Source: Adiantum capillus-veneris (lineage: Eukaryota > Streptophyta > Polypodiopsida > Polypodiales > Pteridaceae). From it: DNA of 64,000 bases. Made by a program: the position numbers and the translations under genes. Positions 11,287 through 23,829 of this stretch are shown here, one piece after another. The stretch's first letter is position 1. The number at the start of each line of letters is the position of its first letter. The notes under the pieces are model-generated. The model did no database searches. It saw only the letters and a list, made by a program, of their open reading frames with translations, and was not told the DNA's origin. The DNA lies in NCBI GenBank assembly GCA_014529385.2, contig CM043964.1:108024587-108088586 (forward strand). Direction: 5' to 3'.

Positions 11287-13545
11287 TTCAATATTTCTTC
11301 TAGTATTTTGAGTTCGCTTCTTTGCAAGAAAGAGACTCGGCCGCTTCATAAAAGAGACATTTCTGAAGAATGTCACCTTATATAATTCTACTTAAACTCA
11401 ACGTAATGATTTTATCACATTGTTTCAGAAAGCCATCGTGACCCTTTCACTTTTTTCTCAAGCTTTGCTCCCAAGTCATGAAGTCTCCAACAATTATGGT
11501 GTTTGTTGCGCACGTGCACGTGTTGTAGTGCCATCACCACCCAATGAGCCATCTTGTGATGAGTACCATTGCCACTTGGTTGTATTCGCATCGAGCTCAT
11601 ATGCTAAAAATGGATGATTACAAGCGTTTAGAAGAGGTGAAAAGAAGCATAGCTCATGTTTTCTCATTGGATGGCTTATACATCATATTCAACATCCTTG
11701 AATCCATGGGATTGGGCCCTAACTTGATGTAGGAAGAGATGAAAAATGGTTTACCGACATCGAAGCATGTTGTTGGGCCACTAACCTTCAAAGGATCATC
11801 TCCATATCCATCCCACATTCAACCAAACCAATAGTTCAGAAACCATTAATGTGTTAGCCATCATGCAAGGTCTAGATGAGGGAGAATTTGCCTCTTCACC
11901 ATCATCGACACCTTCCCCTCCCTACTAAAAGTCTCAAATGTTTCATCTCTTGTAACATTGATTTTGTGTATTCCAATGCTGGAAAAAGGGCTAGGTTTAG
12001 AGCAATCACACCTAGAAATGTATTTAAGTGTACGCCCACTGTAATCATATGTAGGTTTTCTAAGTTTTTTGGAAAAATAATTATGTATTTGAGTGCTAAA
12101 AATAAAACCTGCAAATATAATAAATTTGCCTTTAAAATTTCTCATACGTAGGTTTTCCAAGTTTTTGGGAGAAAGTATTGCGTATCTAAATGCTTTAAAA
12201 AAACCTATGTTTACTGTAAGCTGACCTACAAATTTTGGGATTTACCTCTAAATTCTAGATTGAAGGTTCTTGCTCCTACAAAATTTAGACAAATTAGTGT
12301 AAGAACCATCAAAGACAATAAATTTGCCTCTATAATTTTTCATAGGTAGGGTTTTTATTGAAAAAAGCATAGTGTACTGAGTGCTCGAAGAAAATCTAAG
12401 TTTAATGTAAATATAGTAAATTTTGCCTCCTTGAATGTGACCCTAAAAAGTAAGAACTCCTAAGAATGGGGGTGCTAAGGGCCACATAAGTGCATTCCAA
12501 GAGGCTACATTTATATATGGTGTACATGTTGATCAAAACATGTTTAAAAAGGATGGTTTTTTAAAAGAGCCCCTCAATAGCCATTTTAGTTTGCTTATAC
12601 CAAATACTTGCATGATGCCACATGCCTTTGAGGTATAAGGATACAAAATTGTATCCGGACACGAGCCCTCACCTTGCCTCATGTAATAACTACTCGGAGC
12701 TTCCTTACCCTCACCCTTCTCCTTCCAAACATATGCAACATCCTAAACTACAAACATTAAGACCATTGAGAGCATGTTGTGCATTTTTCAGTACATGATC
12801 ACACTTAGTGTACATGTTGAGTAAAGCATTTTCAACCATAATCTATTTTTTAGGCTTCTCCAAGATCCCTTGGTAGGAATCTCATCATGAATTCTTTCAT
12901 TCATGTCAACTTCTTAAATGTTTGCATTGGATAATACTAACGTACCTTCAAGGTGCAAGCCAATGTTAGCATCATTTGGGCCATTTAATAAGCAGAAAAA
13001 AATCTAGTTGTGCTGGCACGCAAAGCAGGTGACTTGGATGTAAGTTTCTAGGAAGGGAAACTATGAGTGATGACTTCTCAAGTTCCTTAGTGAAAGCCCA
13101 AAGATTGACAGCGACAAAACACACTCTAGAGGGATCCACAAAGTAGAGAGCTTGAGGAGTTGCAAGTTTTTGCTGACTTTGGGGCCAATTAATAGGACTG
13201 AATTACAAATCAGAGAGGAGGCATTCAATCATCATCATACATGCAAATTGAGAAAATCAAACTTGAAAACCTTCAAATATGGTAATTTTCCTTCTAAAAT
13301 TTCTCATATAGAATAAATTTTTTGCATGATTGGCCCTTGATGGAAACCTCTAAATTTAGTAAAAATCTTTAAATTTTAGATGCAAATCTCCAAACTTTTA
13401 AAGGAATTTTTTGGGAAAATTGTGTAAAAATATTCAAATATAGTACGTTTGCCTCTAAAATTTCTCATATGAAGGTTTTTCAACTATTTGGAAAAAAGCA
13501 CTATATATTCAAGTGCTAAAAAAAAACCTAGGTTAAGTGTAATCC
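11287..13545 (-). repeat. Right arm of the 2,259-bp inverted repeat
   Basis: It is the reverse complement of 8383-10641 with exact length agreement. The outer boundary is sharp: matching stops at 13545, and the next base disagrees with the left-arm partner. A transcript crossing both arms would fold into a hairpin of more than 2 kb. Confidence 0.92.
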
Positions 13546-14285
13546 CACCTACAAATTTTGAGGTTTACCTCTAAATTCTAGATTTAAAGGTGAGAAAACC
13601 TACAAAGTTCATAGAAATTAGCAAGATGAACTACAAATCAAAGGGGAAGCATACAATCATCATCACACACACAAACGAAGAAATTAAAATATAAAAACCT
13701 TCAATTATAGTAAATTTCTCAAATAGTTTACCATATGTAGGTTTTTCAAATTTTAATTTTTTGTGGGATTCTCCAAGAGCCCTTGATGGAAACCTCCAAA
13801 TTTTGCATAAACCTTCAAATTTTAAAGGCAAATCTCCAAATTTTAGAGGTAAATTCTAGGAAAATCACGTAAAGACCTTCAAATATACTTTTCTCATATG
13901 TAGGTTTTCCTAGTTTTCTAAAAGAGCACTATATATCCGAGTGCTGGTGCTAGGAAAAAGGGTAGGTTAAGTGTAATCTCACCTACAAATTTTAAATTCT
14001 AGATTTGAAAGGTGAGAAAACCCATGAAGTTTATAGAAAAACACTATGTATCCAAGTGCTCTAAAAACCCTAGGTTTGGTGTAATCCCACCTACAAATTT
14101 TAAGATTTACCTCTAAATTCTAATTTGAAGGTGAGAATGCCTATGAAGTTAATAGGGAAAAACCTAGGTCTCGTGTAATCCTACCCACAATTTTTGAAAT
14201 TTACCTTTAAATTCAAATTTAAAGTTGAGAACACCTAAGTTCAAAGAAATTTAGCGCAAAAGCCTTTAAACAAAGTCAATAGTTT
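13546..14285. repeat. Degenerate tandem modules of roughly 110-150 bp
   Basis: At least four diverged copies of a module contain CCTACAAATTTTGAG-, TTTACCTCTAAATTCTAG- and GGTGAGAAAACCTA-like phrases. They begin near 13546, 13830, 13980 and 14080. The same phrases occur inside the inverted-repeat arms (near 8455, 9580, 9775, 12120, 12340), so the modules predate the palindrome. Noncoding. Confidence 0.6.
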
Positions 14286-14401
14286 ACTCCGCCTTCCGTC
14301 ATTGTTGACTTGAAATTGCTCGCCACTTGTCTTAGATTTTCTCCTTGTCCTTCATTCGTCAACTTGGGCTTACTCGCCTTTGTTTGTGATTGGCTATGGG
14401 A

Positions 14402-14409
<8 letters not shown>

Positions 14410-14496
<87 letters not shown>

Positions 14497-14629
14497 CAAA
14501 CAAACAAACACACACACAGCCTTGGGTATGCACACGAGCTCACTCAGCGAGATTGGACTCTCTCACAACTGCATTGTAGGTTGAGATTCGAGTCTCATAT
14601 ACACACATAGCCAACATCCAATTGCGTTG

Positions 14630-14679
<50 letters not shown>

Positions 14680-14688
14680 ACTCACTCA

Positions 14689-14720
<32 letters not shown>
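14410..14720. repeat. (CT)n, (CTCA)n and (CA)n microsatellites
   Basis: CT run at about 14410-14493, unique sequence to 14631, a CT run to about 14674, a short CTCA run, then CA at about 14690-14720. The CA run directly abuts the first RT-element copy. The serine-leucine repeat ORFs over this stretch are artefacts of the CT runs. Confidence 0.9.
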
Positions 14721-14721
<1 letters not shown>

Positions 14722-15094
14722 TAGTACTTATCTCTCTATTTGTTCCAAAAATATATATATTACCCCTTAGTGCTATCATCTTTGCTATATATTTCCACTT
14801 AAACTATGGCTTAAAATTTTGCCTAGCTACACTAGGTTTGTATCCACCGTGGGATGGAACCCCTAATGGGTTATGATGGCTGAAGGTCTTCTAACTGGCA
14901 GCTTTTAACTTGGCTTAAATTTTACTCTACAATTGTGCCTCACTTACCATGCCATGCTAATGGTGCGCAGGCTGCGCTGCTCTATAGAGCCGGATCTCAT
15001 CAGAGGCTGCCATGTTTTTGTTTCCCACAGGAGGAACGGCACCTGGCCTACTCAATTCTTGGTGTGATACGGATACACGCCATGAGTGATCGTG

Positions 15095-15240
15095 ATCTAC
15101 CTTCTTCTATTTAAAGAGGTGAGGGTGCATTTTGCCTCTCATTTAGCCTTGTGTCTATTATATTTGCATAAAAGTGAGACTATGTGCATTCACTCTATGC
15201 TGTACCAATTATGGATCTTGTAGCACAACATACACAGGTC
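15095..15240 (+). promoter_or_regulatory. Conserved promoter-like region of the RT element (copy 1)
   Basis: CTATTTAAAGAGGTGAGGG is followed by CCTCTCATTTAGCCTTGTG and, about 75 bp on, an ATG (ATGGATCTTGTAGC, near 15212). The same arrangement occurs in copy 2 (near 21800-21930) and more loosely in the third 5' region (TATAAAGGTGAGGG ... CCTCACTTAG, near 26260). Conservation across three copies suggests an internal promoter and leader. Confidence 0.45.
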
Positions 15241-16228
15241 GGTTACTATTTACTGGGCTTGGTATTTTGGTTTTCTCTCCTTTTAACATATTGGTCTAGG
15301 GGTGATATAAGCACCCAGGCTTACAGGTTGGTGTACCTTGTCGCTTAGCCTGGTGAGGCCCACTGTGTGGGTGGCTATGCTTGACAGTGTGTGGTATTAA
15401 TGGTTGTATGGTATAACACTTATGGTTAGGCTATGGTATTTGATCTAGCTATACTATTTTTTAGTACGTAAACAGTTCACTGGTTTTAAAAAAGAGATAG
15501 GTAGCACCTAAGGTATTGGGGTGTTTTGTATTTGTTGATGTCGCATGGCTTATTAAAACACTATTCTGGAGATTCATAAAGTGGTGAGATGTCTACCGCA
15601 AATGCATATTGTCATTAAAAATTTTGAGAGATAGGGGGTTCTGCCCTGGTTGCTTACTGTTGTTGGAGTTTTGATGTTACTAGTTGTCTACATGGTGATG
15701 TTTCCTCTAGCATGATGCAGGTCGTGCAGTGCTAAACTGGCTCTCCCAAAATGGAGTACCATATCAGGAAAGTTATTTTGCCTAATAAATCATGATGGTA
15801 AAAATGTATTACTCCTTGGTTTGAGAATCCATGCGTTAACTTTGTTTCTAAGAAAACTTGTTGTATGACGGCAACTTTGGCGCATGATGATGCCTATTAG
15901 AACTCTGCCAATAAAGCTCTACAATGCTTGTATACATTGTTTGATGGGGTGTTACATTACACCTTTTGTTAATTAGGGTATAGTTTATGAAAATAGCCCC
16001 AAAGGGTATCCGTTCTTTATGCTTCATGGTTCAACCTTCGTTCTGGCTGAATACCGCGTTTATATTAGGGGGTTTCCACTTGGTATGCTAATCAATAAGG
16101 CACAAGATTTTTTTTGAAACTAAGAGGAGTGTAATTAGTGTATTTTTCCCATTTGGCATACAAGCTTAGGGAGGTTGGATTCCATAAACCCTAAATGAGC
16201 ATATATTATTCAAAGTCTGTCCTGATAA

Positions 16229-16885
16229 CAGAAACAAGTTTGATACTCTTAAACTATTAATAGAATTTTTTAGATATCTGACGTTTTTTGTTACTTTATG
16301 GCTCCATGTTCTTAAAAAGCAAGAGGAAGTGGAGCTTGACTAATTTGGCAAAGTAAAACTCAAAAGATTGATGAGCTGTTATAGGGGATAAGACACTTGG
16401 ATCAGAAGGGGTAGTGGGCTTCTGATCAAAATAATATTATGATGATAAGGATATTGAGAAATATAATCTTTGGGATAATATAACATTTTTACATAAAATC
16501 TAGAACACATGAGTACTTTGGACGATGCTTTTAAGTTAAATAAGTTGTAAGATGGACATGGATAACAACTGGTATAGTTCATTGATGACTGTAAAACACA
16601 TCCAAGGCTAACATATCTATTGTCTTGTTTGGATGGATGCAGGTAAGGACTCTATCGTATCTTGCATGTTTTTTGGCTTAAAGCAATCATCTACACATGA
16701 TTACACTTACACCTACTAATAGGGAAGTAATTCTGATATCTGTATGCTGGAATGTGGCTTCATTCTTATAAGCATTGTACAAGATAATTCTAAGACTGAG
16801 TTGTTTTTGTACTTATCATTACTCTTTCTCTGAAGCCAGCTATCTTTTGAATGCTAAAGTTCAATTATGTCTTATTATTTTAGTA
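16229..16885 (+). repeat. 657-bp tandem duplication, unit A
   Basis: The next 657 bp (16886-17542) repeat this block with only a few base differences, for example GACGATGC versus GACAATGC. Copy 2 of the element has a single unit (about 22935-23590), so the duplication arose in copy 1. It includes a GGATGCAG-GTAAGG splice-donor-like site at about 16636-16649. Noncoding. Confidence 0.93.
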
Positions 16886-17542
16886 CAGAAACAAGTTTGA
16901 TACTCTTAAACTATTAATAGAATTTTTTAGATATCTGACGTTTTTTGTTACTTTATGGCTCCATGTTCTTAAAAAGCAAGAGGAAGTGGAGCTTGACTAA
17001 TTTGGCAAAGTAAAACTCAAAAGATTGATGAGCTGTTATAGGGGATAAGACACTTGGATCAGAAGGGGTAGTGGGCTTCTGATCAAAATAATATTATGAT
17101 GATAAGGATATTGAGAAATATAATCTTTGGGATAATATAACATTTTTACATAAAATCTAGAACACATGAGTACTTTGGACAATGCTTTTAAGTTAAATAA
17201 GTTGTAAGATGGACATGGATAACAACTGGTATAGTTCATTGATGACTGTAAAACACATCCAAGGCTAACATATCTATTGTCTTGTTTGGATGGATGCAGG
17301 TAAGGACTCTATCGTACCTTGCATGTTTTTTGGCTTAAAGCAATCATCTACACATGATTACACTTACACCTACTAATAGGGAAGTAATTCTGATATCTGT
17401 ATGCTGGAATGTGGCTTCATTCTTATAAGCATTGTACAAGATAATTCTAAGACTGAGTTGTTTTTGTACTTATCATTACTCTTTCTCTGAAGCCAGCTAT
17501 CTTTTGAATGCTAAAGTTCAATTATGTCTTATTATTTTAGTA
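16886..17542 (+). repeat. 657-bp tandem duplication, unit B
   Basis: Near-identical second unit. It ends TATTATTTTAG followed by TAAAAACAGC. The interval 17543-18015 that follows is noncoding and ends in TTTGTATATTGCAG, a plausible 3' splice acceptor just before the first ORF. Confidence 0.93.
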
Positions 17543-18015
17543 AAAACAGCTACACACACGACCTATACATAAGGATTTTCCATTTTCTTTGGATAAAGCG
17601 GGATGCTGGTTTTAGAAACTACTTTTGAATCTTAGTTCTAAGTTGGACCCACATTCTATAATCCCTTGATTGGTTGGCTGGTGTTAGGCGGTCCCTCATA
17701 GACTTATTTTTTGGTTACTTGCTCACGGCTATTATAGTCTCTGACTTTGCCGATTTAAGGATTGCAGGCCCAATCCACAAGACTAATTATATTTATGTTT
17801 ATATATTTTTTTCAAGTATCACAAACACTTTAGAATGAAAACTTGCATGAGAGTAAAATACAACCCAAAGAATCATACAAGGATTCTTGAGTAGATTAAG
17901 TTTTACCTAAATGACCTTACTCCAAAAAATGCCTTAGCAGTTAGAACTCGACCTTTCTTGGCAAGAAAGGCCAAATGTTGTCTTACTTTCATAGCCTTAC
18001 TAGCAATTTTGTATA

Positions 18016-19379
18016 TTGCAGACCCTTGCTCTCTCGCAAGGCTTTGAATTATCTTATCAACCCCTCTCTGCGGCAACATCTCTTGTTCTCAGATGTATTG
18101 GCAGCTTGGATGCTTCTCAACTAATATATGATTCGGCTCTTACCACAGAGAAAAAGATGTCTGTATTGCACATGTTATCTTTTAATGATTGGATCAAGAT
18201 TTTGGCTACCTTGGACAAGGATTCCAAAGATGGTGTTAATTTGATTTCCCAGTACATAGCTCAACTACCTATACTCTCTGTACAATATCAGCAAGAGCTT
18301 GCCATGTTTTCCTCTTCTAGGGTTGAACTGTCTAACTTTTTGAAAAAACTATACGGTCTCAATCCTTCTTTTATCAGTACTCTAGCTACTCCAACTATCC
18401 CTCAGACAGGTGGTATCTTTTGTAGAGATAGTGCGGCTCTTGAGGCCGTCAAAGAATTTCAGAGTAATCTTTGCTCCCTCGATGACTCTAACCTCTTAGA
18501 AATGGTACCAAAAATTTCCAAGGTTTTCCTTTTCCTACCTGTTAGGAAAATTGAAATTGAATCTTTTGGGGTGGACCATCAGCTATGGGTCCTACCTAAC
18601 AAAGCTTTTCTAGCACCTATTCTTTGTGAAACCTGGGTTTACATGGCTAATCTCCCTGCCTCTAATGCTGAAGATTGCAGACTCAAAATTTTGAAAGGTG
18701 GACAATTCCTAGACAAAGAAGAACTCATAAAAGCCCCCTTCAACCTCAACCTCATCGACCATTCCAAATGCCCTTCCAATACAGGCCTCTACATTCGTAC
18801 AAAGGGGAACATAGAGCTTGCCAAAAGTAACCCAGATTTCTACACAGAATCCATCTGGAATGTTTTTTGACCCTATGTTAAATGTGCTTGCAAGTTTCTT
18901 GACCCTAAAGCTTCATGCAAATCCGACATCATGTGGTTTGATCATGCCATTTGGTTTATCCTCAACCATCTGGACCTACTCTTCCCCAAAAAACCGGTGG
19001 ACTGTATTCTCTCACTTATTTGTTCTTGGTTGGGCGGCCAAGCTAAACAAATAGTAATTGCTCAAATTGCTTTCAACATCTTTCGTGGGCTAATGCTCGA
19101 TATCGTGAAGGAACTAAAGTCTGTCAAACCTGGGATTTATCTAACCACTTAGGGTATTTACAAAGGAGTGAAGATTATCACTAGCTTACTCAAGCCTTGT
19201 ATTGAGGATGATGACTCCCCCTAACTAAAAAGACTGAATCCTCTTACTACTCCTAACTCTTGTACTTCATTTCTGACTCCTAGCTCTTCTTCTAATCGAG
19301 GAAAATCTTGTAGCTACACTAGAGGAAGAGGCAAAAACACCCCAATCAGGCACCTTTTGACTTATAATCATTGTGAGCC
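18016..19379 (+). pseudogene. RT element, N-terminal ORF of unknown function (copy 1)
   Basis: One reading frame continues for about 455 codons with in-frame stops at 18868 (TGA), 19150 (TAG) and about 19222 (TAA). The first 284 residues are open. I recognise no domain. Past the second stop comes a Ser/Thr-rich stretch, then a basic Arg-Gly patch (TRGRGKNT), which suggests a nucleic-acid-binding tail. The segment from about 19054 matches the ORF at 23830-24342 in copy 2 (for example GIYKGVKIITSLLKP against GSYKGIKTILGLLKP), so the frame was once coding. Its position upstream of RT suggests an ORF1 or the N-terminal part of the polyprotein. Function unknown. Confidence 0.55.
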
Positions 19380-19418
19380 CATGTGAAAGGTGGTCTCCCA
19401 ACAAAAAAACTCCTTGCA

Positions 19419-20119
19419 AAGATTATATTTACTAACATTGTCTCTTTCAGAATGATCTTCTCAATTGGATACACCCTAAGACACTTTCTTGTGAATGTTT
19501 TGACTTACTTTTTGGTAACCACAAATTACTTGACAATGTACTTATTGACTGGCAGCATCAACAACCTATTAAAAATTTGGTCTACAATAATGATTTTCTT
19601 TTACACAACTCCATTCTTGAATGTGTCTCTAACAAGTTTATCACATTTTGCAAAGACTTTGATATGTATGGTATACATGTTTGTACTTGTGATCTTAGCA
19701 TCATTGAATAAACGACAGCCTGGAAAATCTTGGCTAAAAGGCTTAATCACATACCTAACTTTCTCAAAAACCCATATCTTGCTTTATTAGCTTTACTTAG
19801 CTGCTTAACAAACCTTGTCAGTTCTCTCCCACTGGAGAAGACAGTCATATTGGACTTAGCAAAATTGGTGGAAAAATGTTTCTTCCAAAAAATCTCACAC
19901 GTACCTAGTAAATGGTTGTCTACAGATGGCTCTTGGATTACACCACAACCGGCCCGTGAATTTCAAAAACTATCAAAAAATTGGTTCATAGTAGAGCTGG
20001 ATAAAAGCCCTAATTGTCCCACTCTGATTTGCAAAAACCTAGCTTGGAAAGCAGCATCTCTCGGGTATCTAGGAAGGAATTCACAATACTTAATACATCC
20101 CTACAAGAGGTTACAATAA
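19419..20119 (+). pseudogene. RT element, pre-RT coding block (copy 1)
   Basis: Two frames together encode a region containing FIVELDKSPNCPTLICKN near 19990-20040, matched in copy 2 by FIVGLDKATNIVSVICKS (24462-24515). A 'DK...N...ICK' block of this type precedes the fingers of a family of non-LTR RTs I know from invertebrate and fungal predicted proteins (recollection, not a search). Just downstream, about 20165-20230, a broken frame reads like KLPVFFPTYKFIKHKF, matching LHVLFPTFKKHKQKFKW in copy 2. It is broken by several stops. Confidence 0.5.
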
Positions 20120-20710
20120 TATCTTAAGACACTTAGGAAATTTGGGTTATTCTCTTCAGGATACTAAACTTCCAGTATTTTTCCCACCTATAAATTCATA
20201 AACATAAATTTAGATGGATATCTTATGCCTCAAATAGCATCTTTACGAATGTTACCAAAGATATTACCCTTTGTCATGACCTTATACTAGTAGAAGTTGA
20301 ATTAGTTTGCACCTCCAAACAAAAAATCTGCTATAACTTTCTGCAGATACACTACAACCCCTTTTGGATAACAAAAAACTCTAAAGAGGTTACTCTTAAC
20401 CTCCCTAAACAGATCTTTCATCTTTTTACAGTAGATATTACTCAATGCTATGAGAATATTCCCTTAGAAGGAGATCTTGGTCTTAAGGATGTCCTGTCTC
20501 ACAAGTTATCAAATTAGCTTTTATTAATGCTAGGAAGAAGGGGTTCTTCTACATTTCTCTATCGAGAAAACCTAGATGGATCAAAAGAACACACTCATCC
20601 CACCCCTTTCACTTCAATGAAGAGAAGCTATGTTTAAACATATCATGGTTACTTGATAACTACACATTCTCTCTCAAAGACATTGTTTTAACCAAATCCT
20701 AGGCATCCCC

Positions 20711-21231
20711 ATGGGCTTCTCCTGCTCCCTGCTTATGTGTAATATATACCTAGCCCTCTTCAAATCCAAGCGGTTTCTCAGAGCCATGGGTGATAAATAT
20801 GATAAACTTTCATTATTTAAACATACTTACAGGTATATGGATGACATACTAAGCCTCAACAATAGGTCTTTCTCAAGAGAGATCAATCATATATATCCTG
20901 ACTGCTTAAAAATTGAACCAACTTATGGACAAGGGTTCGCTACATCCAGTGGATTTTTTTGCACTCGATACAATTCCTTAACTTTTCTATTTCTCTTCAT
21001 GTACCTTGTGTAGGAGAGTATGACCAAAGATTTTCTTCAAAAAGAGATCTTCTAAACCTTCCACCTATTGAATTCATAAAGAGGAACAGTAATAGACCCC
21101 ACAAAGCGGCTCTTAGCACTTGTATCAGCCTGCTTTACCTGATTATATACTCCTCCTCCAACTACCTCCTTGCTTGGGAAGATATTAAGTTACTTATACA
21201 CAAGTATTGCCTTGATGGTTTCAAAAGATGA
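20711..21231 (+). pseudogene. Reverse transcriptase palm domain, YMDD intact (copy 1)
   Basis: The motif MGFSCSLLMCNIYL corresponds to RT motif B and YRYMDDILSLNN (about 20821-20856) to motif C with both catalytic aspartates. The block continues IYPDCLKIEP and then, after a frameshift near 20955, reads FSISLHVP, YDQRFSSKRD and SLLYLIIYSSSN. The order and spacing fit a YIDD-type RT of the non-LTR or Penelope-like kind rather than copia or gypsy. The protein is not expressible as it stands because of the frameshift and upstream stops. Confidence 0.75.
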
Positions 21232-21323
21232 GACATAATTGATAAAATTAAACTATCACTCTCTCAAAATGACTGGCCGGGGTTACACTTTAACCACGAT
21301 ATTCTCATCTCTTTAATAAGGTA

Positions 21324-21363
21324 GTAGGCCCATTCACAATGGGCCTACCATCGACCCATTGTG
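21324..21363 (+). other. 3' terminal alternative hairpins of RT element, copy 1
   Basis: GTAGGCCCATT (21324-21334) and AATGGGCCTAC (21338-21348) form a perfect 11-bp stem with a CAC loop. CACAATGGG (21335-21343) and CCCATTGTG (21355-21363) form a second perfect 9-bp stem that competes for the middle strand. The structure sits about 25 bp before the terminal CA run. Copy 2 preserves both pairings with different bases. Confidence 0.75.
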
Positions 21364-21387
21364 TTTGGTGCCTGGGACAGGGCGAAT

Positions 21388-21400
21388 ACACACACACACA
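21388..21400. repeat. (CA)n between RT-element copies 1 and 2
   Basis: A short CA run. Copy 1's 3' end precedes it, and copy 2's 5' start (TTATTACTTATCTCTCTGTTTG, aligned to 14721 onward) follows directly. Confidence 0.9.
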
Positions 21401-23829
21401 TTATTACTTATCTCTCTGTTTGTTTCTTTAAAAAACTATACTACCCATTACTACTGTCATCTTTGCTATATATTTCCACTTAAACTATGGCTTGAAATTT
21501 TGCCTAGCTACACTAGGTTTGTATCCACCGTGGGATGGAACCCCTCATCGGTTATGATGGCTGGGGGTCTTTTAGCTGGCAGCTATTAACTTGGCTTAAA
21601 TTTTACTGTACAACTGTGCCTCACTTACCCTGCCATGCTAATGCCAGGCGGGCTGTTCTACTCTACAGAGTCGGACCTCATCAGAGGCAGCTACATTTTT
21701 GTTTCCCCAGGAGAAACGACACCTGGCCTACTCAATGCTTGGTGTGATATGGATTTTGCGCGCTACACGCCATGAGTGATCGTGATCTACCTTCTTCTAT
21801 TTAAAGAGGTGAGGGCGCATTCCGCCTCTCACTTAGCCTTGTGTGTGTTCTATTTGCATAAAAGTGAGGACTGTGTGTGTTCACTCTCTGCTGTACCAAT
21901 TATGGAGCTTGCAATACAACCTACACAGGTCGGTTACTGTTTACTGGGCTTGGTATTTTGGTTTTCTCTCCTCTTTACATATTGGTCTAGGGGTGATATA
22001 AGCACCCGGGCTTACAGGTTGGTGTACCTTGTCACTTAGCCTGGTGAGGCCCACTGTGTGGATGGCTATGCTTGATAGTGTGTGGCATTAATGGTTGTAT
22101 GGTATAAAATTTATGGTTAGGCTATGGTATTTCATCCCGCTACCGTTTTTCGATTCTAAGTAGCTCTACGTAAACAATTCACTAGTTTTTTTTTTTAAAT
22201 AGGTAGCACCTAAGGGTGTTTTGTATTTGTTGATGCCGCCTAGCTTGTTAAAACACTATTCTGCAGATTCATAAAGTGGTGAGGTGTCTTGCCGCAAATG
22301 CATACTATTCATTAAAAAAATAGGGGGATAGGGGGTTCTGCCCCGGTTGCTTACTATTGTTAGATTTTTTGATGTTACTAGTTGTCTACATAGTGCTATT
22401 TCCTCTAACATGATACAGGTTCACAGTGTTAAACTGGCTCTCCCAAAATGGAGTACCATATCAAGAAGGTTTTTTTTGGCTAATAAATCATGATGGTAAA
22501 AATGTATTACTCCTTGGTTTGAGAATCCATGCGTTAACTTTGTTTTTGAGAAAACTTGCTTTATGATGGCAACTTTGGCGCATGATGATGCATGTTAGAG
22601 CTTTGCCAATAAAGCTCTACAATGCTTGTATACGTTGTTTTGATGGGGTGTTACATTACGCCTTTTGGCATTCACAAGTTAGGGTATATTTTATGAAAAT
22701 AGCCCCAAAGGGCGACTGTTCTTTATGCTTCATGGTTTAACCTTCGTTCTAGCTGAATACCACGTTTATATTAGGGGTTGCCACTTGGTATGCTAATCAG
22801 TAAGGCAGAAGATTTTTTTTGAAACTGAGAGGAGTGTAATTGTGTATTTTTCCCATCTGGCTTACGAGCTTAGGGAGGTTGGATTCCATAAACCCTAAAT
22901 GAGCATACACTATTCAGAGTATGTCCTGATAATAGAAACAAGTTTGATACTCTTAAACTATCAATGGAATTTTTTAGACATCTAAAGTTTTTTGTTACTT
23001 TATGGCTCCATGTACTTAAAAAGCAAGAGGAAGTGGAACTTGACTAATCTGGCAAAGTAAAACTCAAAAGACTGATGAGCTTTTATAGGGGATAAGACAC
23101 TTGGATCAGAAGGGGTAGTGGCCTTCTGATCGTAATAATATTATGATGATAAGGATATTGAGAAATATAATCTTTGGGATAATATAACATTTATACATAA
23201 AATCTGGAACACATGAGTACTTTGGACAGTGCTTTTGAGTTAAAGAAGTTGTAAAATGGACCTGGATAACAACTGGTATAGTCCATTGATGACTGTAAAA
23301 CACATCCAAAGCTAACGTATCTGTTGTCTTGTTTGGATGGATGCAGGTAAGGAATATATCTTATCTTGGAAGTTTTTTGGCTTAAACCAATTGTTTACAG
23401 ATGATTACGCTTACACCTACTTCTGGGGAAGTACTTCTAATATCCGTATACTGGAATGAGGGTTCATTCTTATAAGCATTGTACAAAGATAATTCTAAGA
23501 TTGAGTTGTTTTTGTACTTATCATTACTCTTTCTCTGAAGCCAGTTGTCTTTTGAATGTTAAAGTTTAATTATGTCTTATTATTTAAGTAAAAACAGCTA
23601 CACACACACACACACATACACACATACATGTCTTTCCATTTTGAGGCTATACAAGACCATTGTTCGATTAAAATCAATGTTTAGTGCATTAATTGCAAAA
23701 TCTTAGCCAGATTTCAAGATCGTCTTGAAGTAAATCGGTAAAAATTTGGTAGCGTGCATATGAACAATTTCTTAAGTTCTAAACTTTTATGTCCATTGGC
23801 TACAAAGTTGATCCAAGGAGTTAGTTCTG

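Larger units (their letters stand above)
14721..21387 (+). mobile_element. Non-LTR-type RT element, copy 1
   Basis: A 6.7-kb unit between two CA microsatellites. It has a noncoding 5' region with a TATTTAAAG box (about 15105), a 657-bp internal tandem duplication, a degenerate ORF of unknown function (18016-19379), a second coding block (19419-20119), an RT block with YMDD (20711-21231) and a terminal hairpin (21324-21363). No LTRs, TIRs or poly(A) tail are visible. Copy 2 follows immediately in the same orientation. Head-to-tail copies without LTRs recall Penelope-like elements, but I see no GIY-YIG endonuclease, so the class is unassigned. Confidence 0.75.

Noticed and set aside
11111-11311. 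Arg-Glu repeat ORF
   Set aside because: It is a product of the (AG)n run in the inverted-repeat spacer.
9768-12160. Identical small proteins on opposite strands (99, 91, 70, 65, 62 aa)
   Set aside because: They are mirror copies caused by the inverted repeat. They show no domain, Kozak context or codon signal, so I do not call genes.
14310-14876. Several ORFs rich in Ser-Leu and Thr-His repeats
   Set aside because: They are translations of (CT)n and (CA)n microsatellites in all frames and carry no real protein.
23060-23110. CTGATGAG-like hammerhead ribozyme core in the RT element
   Set aside because: ACTGATGAGC occurs at about 23070, but no GAAA partner or closing stems are present, and copy 1 reads ATTGATGAGC. 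Hammerheads are known in Penelope-like elements, yet this site does not fold as one.
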